This document shows, piece after piece, positions 13,198 through 18,859 of a DNA stretch of 18,859 nt. Each line of letters begins with the position of its first letter. Positions within the stretch are counted from its first letter, which is position 1. Origin of the DNA: Deferribacterales bacterium (GTDB lineage Bacteria; Chrysiogenota; Deferribacteres; Deferribacterales; JAISNW01); contig BNUJ01000019.1 in NCBI GenBank assembly GCA_025997275.1, positions 1 to 18,859 of the forward strand, given 5' to 3'. A model generated the notes under the pieces. That model did no database searches, had not been told where the DNA came from, and worked only from the letters and a program-made list of their open reading frames with translations. The position numbers were made by a program, and so were the translations under genes.

Positions 13198-14388
13198 ATG
13201 GATGCTGTCAAAATCAATATTGCCCCTTGTGTTTTAGAGTGGGTACTTGCCGCTGTTAATACTGATAATACTGATAATACTGATAATGCTGTTTTGAAAG
13301 GTGCAGTTGACACTCTAAAAGAATGGCATAGCGGGAGTGTGGTGCCTACGTTTAGTAATATTGAAAAAATAAGCAAGAAAACGCATATCCCGTTCGGTTA
13401 TTTTTTTCTCCAATCTCCACCAGACGAACAATTACCTCTTTTAGAGTATCGCACAGTTGACAGCTTGGTCAAGGGTAAGCCCAGTCGCAACTTGATAGAT
13501 ACCATAAAACATATGGAATCTATTCAAGAATGGATGTATGAGTATAGATTAGATAACGGTTATAGCAAGTTGCCCTTTGTCGGCTTGCTCAAAGGCAATA
13601 CTGATGTTGCTTTGATTGCACAATCCATTAGAGATACTATATGCGTAAATATTGATTGGTATGCTGAAAGCACCATAACAGATGCAGATGTTTCTCTTAG
13701 ATATATGAGAGAACGATTTGAAGGCGTTGGACTACTCGTAATTATGTATGGAATAGTTGGACAAAATTCTCGTCGCCAGCTGAATATTGATGAGTTTCGT
13801 GCTTTTACCCTATTACACGATTACGTGCCATTAGTTTTTATAAATGCCAGCGATTCTGCGGGTGCTAGGCTATTTTCCTTGATTCACGAGGCTGTGCACG
13901 TATGGTTGGGAGAACACAGCTTTTACAATGACAGACATGGAGTTCATAGCAACAAACCTTTGGAAAAGCTTTGTAACGCTGTAACAGCCGAGATACTCGT
14001 TCCGAACACTGCGTTTGTTGAAGAATGGAAAAAAAATAATGAGTTGACAGAAAATAGAGTAAAAAAATTAGCACGTATATTTAAGTGTGGCGAGCTAGTC
14101 ATAGCTAGAAGGGCACTAGACAGTGCTTATATTACGCAGCAACAATATAAAAGCATTTCTGATGAAGCCATAGTAAATTTCAACAAGCAAAAGGAGATGA
14201 GAAAAGAAAAAAGAGGCGGTGGAGACTATTATAGAACTAATATTTCTAGGTTTGGCAGAAACTTTATCCTAGCTTTGCATAATAGCATAAAAGAGGGGAA
14301 GACGCTAGATATGGAAGCGTTTAGGCTTACAAGAATGAACGTGGGAACGTTTGATAAACTTGTGAGTAAAGCTAGAGGCGTTAAATGA
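13198..14388 (+). CDS. HTH plus ImmA/IrrE-type zinc metallopeptidase
   Basis: 396 residues. The N-terminal 70 residues resemble the XRE-like HTH of this family (VLEWVLAAV, TLKEWHSGSVVPTFSNIEKISKKTHIPFGYFFLQSPP). The peptidase motif is HEAVH at 230-234 (LIHEAVHVWLG), followed by CNAVTAEILVP, which supplies the third metal ligand. Members cleave or inactivate regulators, as ImmA does with ImmR and IrrE with DdrO. The stop overlaps the next gene's start (ATGA, 14385-14388), and the partner is a DUF4411 PIN-like protein. Such pairs have been proposed as toxin-antitoxin modules. Odd feature: a 9-bp unit repeated three times codes TDNTDNTDN inside the HTH (residues 22-30). The ribosome site is modest (GGAG, 11 nt upstream). 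Antitoxin versus regulator role is inferred. Confidence 0.85.
   Translation: MDAVKINIAPCVLEWVLAAVNTDNTDNTDNAVLKGAVDTLKEWHSGSVVPTFSNIEKISKKTHIPFGYFFLQSPPDEQLPLLEYRTVDSLVKGKPSRNLIDTIKHMESIQEWMYEYRLDNGYSKLPFVGLLKGNTDVALIAQSIRDTICVNIDWYAESTITDADVSLRYMRERFEGVGLLVIMYGIVGQNSRRQLNIDEFRAFTLLHDYVPLVFINASDSAGARLFSLIHEAVHVWLGEHSFYNDRHGVHSNKPLEKLCNAVTAEILVPNTAFVEEWKKNNELTENRVKKLARIFKCGELVIARRALDSAYITQQQYKSISDEAIVNFNKQKEMRKEKRGGGDYYRTNISRFGRNFILALHNSIKEGKTLDMEAFRLTRMNVGTFDKLVSKARGVK
13261..13287 (+). repeat. in-frame 9-bp tandem repeat, three units
   Basis: ACTGATAAT occurs three times in a row. It encodes repeats of Thr-Asp-Asn within the HTH of the ImmA/IrrE-type gene. Unit-number change would alter loop length without frameshift. 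Confidence 0.9.
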
Positions 14389-14888
14389 TAAACGAAACAT
14401 TTATAATAGACACAAACTCTTTGATTACACCATATCGTAACTACTATGCTTTTGATATTGTGCCGACTTTTTGGTCATCTATGGAGCAGGCAATCGTTTC
14501 TGGACGTGTTATCATTCTGGATAAAGTCTTTGATGAGTTAGTAAAAAATGACGATGGTTTATCTAAATGGATAAAATCCAAACATATAACGCCACTAAAA
14601 AGTAATGACATAAATATAATAGGCAACTATACTGATGTTATCAATTACATTAGTGAAGCTAAATGTTATAATGTTGATGCGCTTAGGAGGTGGTCTGAGG
14701 TTACTGTTGCTGACCCTTGGTTGATAGCAAGTGCAAGAACACATGGATATAGTGTGGTTACACTTGAAACATCAGCCAATTTAACTCAACTTACGTCCAA
14801 AGTTAAAATACCTGATGTTTGTAGGCATTTCAATATAAAATGCTATAACCTATACAATATGATGAGGGAATTATCATTTAAACTATAG
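14385..14888 (+). CDS. DUF4411 family PIN-like domain protein, probable RNase toxin
   Basis: 167 residues. It starts with the PIN-type strand FIIDTNSLI (D9, N11), has an acidic helix DKVFDELVKNDDGL (E51), and then VADPWLIASARTHGYSVVTLET with D110. These are the metal-binding acidic positions of PIN RNases. The YRNYYAFDIVPTFW block and ADPWLIA are typical of DUF4411, a PIN-like family often encoded with an XRE-ImmA/IrrE protein. The 4-nt ATGA overlap with the upstream gene implies translational coupling and one operon. I infer a toxin whose upstream partner restrains it. RNase activity is not shown by sequence alone. The gene is AT-rich relative to pckA. Confidence 0.82.
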   Translation: MINETFIIDTNSLITPYRNYYAFDIVPTFWSSMEQAIVSGRVIILDKVFDELVKNDDGLSKWIKSKHITPLKSNDINIIGNYTDVINYISEAKCYNVDALRRWSEVTVADPWLIASARTHGYSVVTLETSANLTQLTSKVKIPDVCRHFNIKCYNLYNMMRELSFKL

Positions 14889-14954
14889 TAGATTATTACT
14901 CTATCTCTTTCGCTTACACATTCTAGGGTAGGCAATGTGAATAAAAGCTATCCT

Positions 14955-14969
14955 CCCCCTCAACGGGGG
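14955..14969 (+). terminator. short GC hairpin after the DUF4411 gene
   Basis: CCCCC (14955-14959) pairs with GGGGG (14965-14969), loop TCAAC, followed by AAATATTC. Weak terminator candidate. Confidence 0.3.
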
Positions 14970-14983
14970 AAATATTCATACTA

Positions 14984-15012
14984 TTTACAATATTTGCAAA
15001 GTGTGTTAGCCT
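14984..15012 (+). promoter_or_regulatory. probable terC operon promoter, near-leaderless
   Basis: TTTACA at 14984-14989, spacer 17, TAGCCT at 15007-15012, then 9 nt to ATG with no Shine-Dalgarno. The -10 is weak but identical to that of the HEPN gene promoter. Confidence 0.4.
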
Positions 15013-15021
15013 GTTGCGATT

Positions 15022-15741
15022 ATGGATGCAATATTAAACGTAGACTCTATTAGTATGCTAGCTACGCTATCTGTGCTTGAGATAGTGTTAGGTATTGACA
15101 ACCTTGTAATGCTTGCTCTGCTCGTGGGTGGGTTGCCCGACCATCTGCAGGACGTTGGCAGGCGGCTTGGCATTGGCTTTGCGCTACTTACCCGCTGTAT
15201 GCTCTTATTTACAATGTCAACTCTAGCCCGTATGACTCAGCCTGTATTTTATATGTCTGCCCACCCCGTATCAGTGCGTGATTTGGTAATGTTAGCAGGG
15301 GGTGCATTTCTGATATACAAAGGGTTATCTGAACTACGCAATCTTACATCTGTTGAAGAAGACCGAGAACAGCCTGATATAAAGGGGGGCAAATATCTAT
15401 TGCTGGCGGCATTTCAGATAGGGCTGATGGATATAGTGTTCTCGTTGGATTCTGTCATTACAGCGGTTGGCATATCAAATCAATTGCCTATAATGATAAC
15501 TGCCGTTTGTATAGCTATGGCTGTAATGCTCTTTGCCTCTGCACCTATCATTAAAATTATTGATAAATATATTGAGATAAAAGTTATTGCGCTATGTTTT
15601 GTATTGCTCGTGGGTGTATTCCTTGTATTTAGCGGTTTTGGTGTAGAAATACCGAAAGGATACCTCTACTCTGCTATGGGGTTCACGTTGTTCACACAGG
15701 CTATGTTACTCATGGTGAGCCGCCGGATACGAAAAGATTAG
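15022..15741 (+). CDS. TerC-family integral membrane protein (probable metal exporter)
   Basis: 239 residues with about seven membrane helices. The two family signature segments are EIVLGIDNLVML (E20, D26) and GLMDIVFSLDSVITAVG (D137, D143), whose acidic residues lie within the membrane. A charged loop, SVEEDREQPDIKGGK, separates the halves. TerC proteins include manganese exporters such as Alx and MeeF/YceF-type members and tellurite-linked TerC. Which substrate is used here cannot be read from sequence. It is first gene of a tightly spaced run with purD (13 nt gap), mscS and pcm. Start at ATG 15022 is supported by the promoter ending 9 nt upstream. Confidence 0.88.
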   Translation: MDAILNVDSISMLATLSVLEIVLGIDNLVMLALLVGGLPDHLQDVGRRLGIGFALLTRCMLLFTMSTLARMTQPVFYMSAHPVSVRDLVMLAGGAFLIYKGLSELRNLTSVEEDREQPDIKGGKYLLLAAFQIGLMDIVFSLDSVITAVGISNQLPIMITAVCIAMAVMLFASAPIIKIIDKYIEIKVIALCFVLLVGVFLVFSGFGVEIPKGYLYSAMGFTLFTQAMLLMVSRRIRKD

Positions 15742-15754
15742 TGGTGGATAAGAT

Positions 15755-17062
15755 ATGAATATATTAGTCATAGGTGGCGGTGGCAGGGAACATGCTATTG
15801 CATGGAAACTGGCAAGTTTGCAAGATGTGTCTATGGTCTACGTTGCTCCGGGCAATGGTGGCACACAACTTGAAAACAAGTGTAAGAACGTTGATATTGC
15901 GGCGGACGATTTAATAAAGCTGGCTAAGTTTGCCAAGTCTGAAAACATTGCTCTGACAGTCGTAGGTCCAGAAGTGCCTCTCTCGCTTGGGATTGTTGAT
16001 TTTTTTGAAGCTAACGGGCTGAAAACGTTCGGTCCCTGTCAAATGGCAGCTCAGCTTGAGGCGAGCAAGTCATTTGCAAAAGATATTATGGCGTCATCAA
16101 ATATCCCCACAGCAGGTTATAAATATTTTGAGAAAGCGGATGCCGCGATAGACTACTTAAAAACTAAAACTATGCCTATAGTCGTAAAGGCAGACGGGCT
16201 TGCAGCGGGTAAAGGCGTGACGATTGCGGGCACTTTGCAAGAGGCAATAGATGCGGTAAATGACGTGCTGGTGAAGCATATATTCGGTCAATGTGCCTTA
16301 AAGGTGCTGATAGAGGACTTTTTAGAGGGTGAAGAGGTGTCATACCTTGTTATGACGGATGGCGACACGATTATCCCACTGGCACCCGCTCAAGACCATA
16401 AAGCAGCTTACGATGGAGACAAAGGTCCGAACACTGGCGGTATGGGAGCGTATTCCCCAGCGAGCATATTTACTGATGAAGAATACGCCAAGCTGTCAGA
16501 ATTAGTGATACGACCTGTGTTGAGTGAACTAAAGAAGCGCGACATCACATACAAGGGCATTTTATATGCAGGGTTAATGGTATTGAATGGCACGGGCGAC
16601 AAGTTGAGCCGTGTTCGGGTGTTGGAATATAACAGTCGTTTCGGCGACCCTGAAACGCAGGTGATATTGCCACGTCTAACCAGCGACCTAGCCCGCCACA
16701 TGATGGCGGTGGTAGACGGAAAGTTGGCGGAGGAGACGCTAACATGGGACAATAACAGCGTAGCTACGGTGGTGATGGCTAGCGGTGGCTACCCCGCCGA
16801 GTATGAAACGGGATTGCCGATAACTGGGCTGGATGGTGTTGGGGCTAACTTTGATATTAAGACTAATTTTGGCGTTAAGGTGTTCCATTCAGGCACAAAG
16901 TTTGTTGATAGTCAACTGCTGACGGCGGGCGGACGTGTGTTGACGGTGACAGGTATGGGACGCGATTTGCATGAGGCACTTAAAAACGCCTACGCCACTG
17001 TGGAGCAGATACATTTTGACGGTGCCTTATATCGTAGCGATATAGGGCATAGGGCGTTGTAG
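15755..17062 (+). CDS. purD: phosphoribosylamine-glycine ligase (GAR synthetase)
   Basis: 435 residues, normal length. It joins glycine to phosphoribosylamine using ATP, the second step of purine synthesis. The N-terminal domain has VIGGGGREHAIAWKL (5-19) and APGNGGT (31-37). The ATP-grasp domain has VVKADGLAAGKGV (143-155), QDHKAAYDGDKGPNTGGMGA (213-232) and the metal-binding EYNSRFGDPETQ (from 291). All expected motifs are intact. It follows terC by 13 nt with a GGTGG-rich ribosome site, and its TAG stop shares one base with the GTG start of mscS. No other purine gene is nearby, so it is split from a pur operon and travels with membrane and repair genes. Confidence 0.96.
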   Translation: MNILVIGGGGREHAIAWKLASLQDVSMVYVAPGNGGTQLENKCKNVDIAADDLIKLAKFAKSENIALTVVGPEVPLSLGIVDFFEANGLKTFGPCQMAAQLEASKSFAKDIMASSNIPTAGYKYFEKADAAIDYLKTKTMPIVVKADGLAAGKGVTIAGTLQEAIDAVNDVLVKHIFGQCALKVLIEDFLEGEEVSYLVMTDGDTIIPLAPAQDHKAAYDGDKGPNTGGMGAYSPASIFTDEEYAKLSELVIRPVLSELKKRDITYKGILYAGLMVLNGTGDKLSRVRVLEYNSRFGDPETQVILPRLTSDLARHMMAVVDGKLAEETLTWDNNSVATVVMASGGYPAEYETGLPITGLDGVGANFDIKTNFGVKVFHSGTKFVDSQLLTAGGRVLTVTGMGRDLHEALKNAYATVEQIHFDGALYRSDIGHRAL

Positions 17063-18111
17063 TGCTTGTAATAAACGATTTTTTGAAGACCATTATAAAC
17101 GGCAACACTGTCCTAGACTATATAGTATGCGCACTCCTGCTGGTGGCTGCTCTGATGGCAGCATCGTTTATACGCAAACGGATACACCGCATAGTTGCAG
17201 TGCTTAAAATGCGGTTTAACGGTGGCATTGCATCTGATGTTCTCACTGGCGAGGAGAAGCTGACGCCTATAATCCAATATATCCCTTTTTTTCTAGTTAC
17301 GTATTATCTGAAAGACCTGCCACCTATCGTTGACAAAATTATCAGTTCCGTAGGTGTTGTTATTATTACGTTCTGCCTAGTTCGCTTTGCGGCAGGCGTT
17401 ATGAAACTAGTCGGCAACAGATATCTAAATAGACGTTTAGAGCCTGTTGTGTTAGGTGCAATGAATCTGTTCGCTGATGTTGTTCTGTGGATAATAGCGG
17501 TGCTGTTCGTTTTAAGCAACATAGGTTTTAACATCAATACGCTGATAGCTGGTATGGGTATTGGCGGTATGGCTGTGGCATTAGCTGCACAGACGCTACT
17601 CAGCGATATATTCAACTATTTTACTATCTTGTTTGACAAGCCTTTCAATGTGGGCGACTGGGTAGAACTGGGTGGACACGCTGGCACGGTGGAAAAGATT
17701 GGGCTGAAAGGCACTCGCATAAGGGCATTCAACGGCGAAAAGATTGTCATATCTAACACTGATATGACTAAAGGAATGTTAAAAAATTACGAGGATATGA
17801 CAACACGTCGCAATGTAACGATAATAGGGGTGGAATATGGCACTAAATCTGACCTGTTGAAACAGGTTCCGCAAGTGTTAAAGAGATGTGTAGCTGGCGT
17901 TGAGGGGGTATCGCTGGGGCGGGTGAACTTTGCCACTTTTGCTGATAGTTCGCTAAACTTTGAACTGGTTTATTATGTGTCTGCTGGCAGTAATACAAGC
18001 CTATATATGGAGCGGGTAGAGCAGGTCAACTACAACATTATTGACGCATTCACTGAGCTAAATATCAGTTTTGCATTCCCAAGTCAGACGGTATATTTGG
18101 CGAAAGATTAG
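17062..18111 (+). CDS. mscS: MscS-family mechanosensitive channel
   Basis: 349 residues, GTG start overlapping the purD stop by one base (TAGTG). Hydrophobic helices lie at about 18-36, 70-83, 95-114 and 135-153. The pore helix at about 158-182, GMGIGGMAVALAAQTLLSDI, has the Gly/Ala packing pattern typical of TM3. The MscS signature FNYFTILFDKPFNVGDWVEL follows, leading into the beta domain (GTVEKIGLKGTRIRAFNGEKIVISN) and the C-terminal cytoplasmic vestibule. It would open on membrane tension during hypo-osmotic shock. It has one or two more N-terminal helices than E. coli MscS (286 residues). The symbol denotes the family rather than strict orthology. Confidence 0.93.
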   Translation: MLVINDFLKTIINGNTVLDYIVCALLLVAALMAASFIRKRIHRIVAVLKMRFNGGIASDVLTGEEKLTPIIQYIPFFLVTYYLKDLPPIVDKIISSVGVVIITFCLVRFAAGVMKLVGNRYLNRRLEPVVLGAMNLFADVVLWIIAVLFVLSNIGFNINTLIAGMGIGGMAVALAAQTLLSDIFNYFTILFDKPFNVGDWVELGGHAGTVEKIGLKGTRIRAFNGEKIVISNTDMTKGMLKNYEDMTTRRNVTIIGVEYGTKSDLLKQVPQVLKRCVAGVEGVSLGRVNFATFADSSLNFELVYYVSAGSNTSLYMERVEQVNYNIIDAFTELNISFAFPSQTVYLAKD

Positions 18112-18113
18112 CA

Positions 18114-18734
18114 ATGAAACCTATCAGCCATGCACAGCTGCGTAATTATCTTACTCATATAATCGCTCCAAGTTGCCATAATAACATTGCGGTTGTCAGT
18201 GCGTTTGCGGCGTTCCCGCGAGAACTATTTGTTGACGAAGTGTTAAAGAGCAAAGCCTATACCAAAGATGCCCTGCCGATAGGCTATGGACAGACGATTT
18301 CCCAGCCCGCTCTTGTGGCATACATGCTGGAGATGTTGGAGCTGTCTATTGAGCATTCCTGTTTAGAGATTGGCTCAGGCTCGGGCTTTGTAACGGCACT
18401 TTTGAGCAAACTGGTGAAACAGGTTTATGCTGTGGATATTGTGCCAGAGCTTGTTTTGCTTGCCAAGCGGCGTTTGCGCAATCTGCACGTCCGCAATGCC
18501 GATGTTAGCCTATCTGATGGCTCGCTAGGATTAGCGGAGAAAGCACCTTTTGATAGGATACTCGCATCAGCTGGGGCAAACAGTCTACCAAGTTCGCTAG
18601 TAGCACAGCTAGCAGTCAACGGCATAATGCTAATCCCCCTGAACGGCATCTTAACAAAAATAATTAAAGCGGCTGATAAGTTAGAAACAATACCATTAGG
18701 TGATGTTTCATTTGTTGATTTCATCAATACATAA
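18114..18734 (+). CDS. pcm: protein-L-isoaspartate O-methyltransferase
   Basis: 206 residues. It methylates isoaspartyl residues in aged proteins with S-adenosylmethionine, starting their repair. Family blocks are present: AYTKDALPIGYGQTISQPALVAYM (49-71), SAM-binding motif I LEIGSGSGFVT (84-94), the acidic VYAVDIVPEL strand end (104-113), then APFDRILASAGA and GIMLIPLNG. The C-terminus (GDVSFVDFINT) corresponds to the usual V.FVPL strand. The start lies 2 nt after the mscS stop, so it is the last gene of the terC-purD-mscS-pcm run. Its stop is immediately followed by the stop of a convergent flagellin gene with no spacer. Confidence 0.93.
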   Translation: MKPISHAQLRNYLTHIIAPSCHNNIAVVSAFAAFPRELFVDEVLKSKAYTKDALPIGYGQTISQPALVAYMLEMLELSIEHSCLEIGSGSGFVTALLSKLVKQVYAVDIVPELVLLAKRRLRNLHVRNADVSLSDGSLGLAEKAPFDRILASAGANSLPSSLVAQLAVNGIMLIPLNGILTKIIKAADKLETIPLGDVSFVDFINT

Positions 18735-18859
18735 TCAGAATTTTATCAACTGCATTATTGTTTGTGGCAGGGCGTTAGTTTGCGAGAGCAGGTTTGTTTG
18801 TGTGGTCATTAGTAGTTGTTTTTTTGCTAGGTCAGCGGAAGCCTCTGCGAAGTCTAGGT
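18735..18859 (-). CDS. flagellin, C-terminal fragment (gene continues beyond the window)
   Basis: Reading leftward from the window edge, 40 codons end in TGA at 18737-18735. The translation begins LDFAEASADLAKKQLLM and ends TNALPQTIMQLIKF. This matches the conserved flagellin D0 C-terminal helix, where A-E-x(3)-L.K.Q.L...x.LLSQ.N.LPQ..LQL. is characteristic. The ending in NALPQ...QLI favours flagellin over the hook-junction protein FlgL. It implies an exported flagellar filament and a motile cell. Its stop abuts the pcm stop without a visible terminator between them. Confidence 0.8.
   Translation of the reverse strand, partial: LDFAEASADLAKKQLLMTTQTNLLSQTNALPQTIMQLIKF

Noticed and set aside
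16408..16752. Minus-strand reading frames inside purD
   Set aside because: They are antisense shadows of a fully intact purD, without ribosome sites or family features.

Overview
The window looks like chromosomal DNA from a flagellated, Gram-negative bacterium of moderate to low GC. It has exported eight-stranded beta-barrel proteins with C-terminal Phe, MurJ, an MscS channel, and the last 40 codons of a flagellin at the right edge. I cannot place the phylum. ATA and AGA codons and TTG/GTG starts are common, and sigma70-type promoters are easy to read.

Layout. 1-1730: a small outer-membrane-protein family. A partial leftward copy at the edge is driven by a promoter whose 17-nt spacer contains a run of 14 G. 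A headless pseudogene copy follows, then an intact copy with its own terminator. 1731-5915: a growth-control island. A leftward hipB-hipA-fic (Fic-MerR) cluster faces a rightward AbiEi-like/Fic fusion gene, with three tandem 30-bp repeats between them. 5916-8853: an accessory region. It holds a small hypothetical gene, a candidate terminated small RNA, and two expression units (a two-gene unknown pair and a HEPN/zinc-ribbon protein), each headed by a copy of a ~130-bp repeat. 8854-13126: housekeeping genes murJ and hemW (leftward) divergent from ATP-dependent pckA. 13198-14888: an ImmA/IrrE-type HTH-metallopeptidase overlapping a PIN-like DUF4411 gene, resembling a toxin-antitoxin pair. 15022-18734: a tight terC-purD-mscS-pcm operon. 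18735-18859: convergent flagellin 3' end.

Two cross-cutting patterns stand out. First, five genes (fic1, hipB, fic2, murJ, hemW) share an architecture in which a TTGC-type -35 and a TATAAT-like -10 sit 16-18 nt apart and the ATG lies only 6-8 nt after the -10. terC is a weaker sixth case. These transcripts should be leaderless, and the pattern decides the starts of murJ and fic1. Second, the surface-protein locus has the classic anatomy of slipped-strand phase variation plus silent-copy recombination. The 1-165 stretch is rich in homopolymers and sits at the window edge, so tract lengths there need confirmation from reads.

Functions are assigned from recognisable motifs and family knowledge only; no database search was run.
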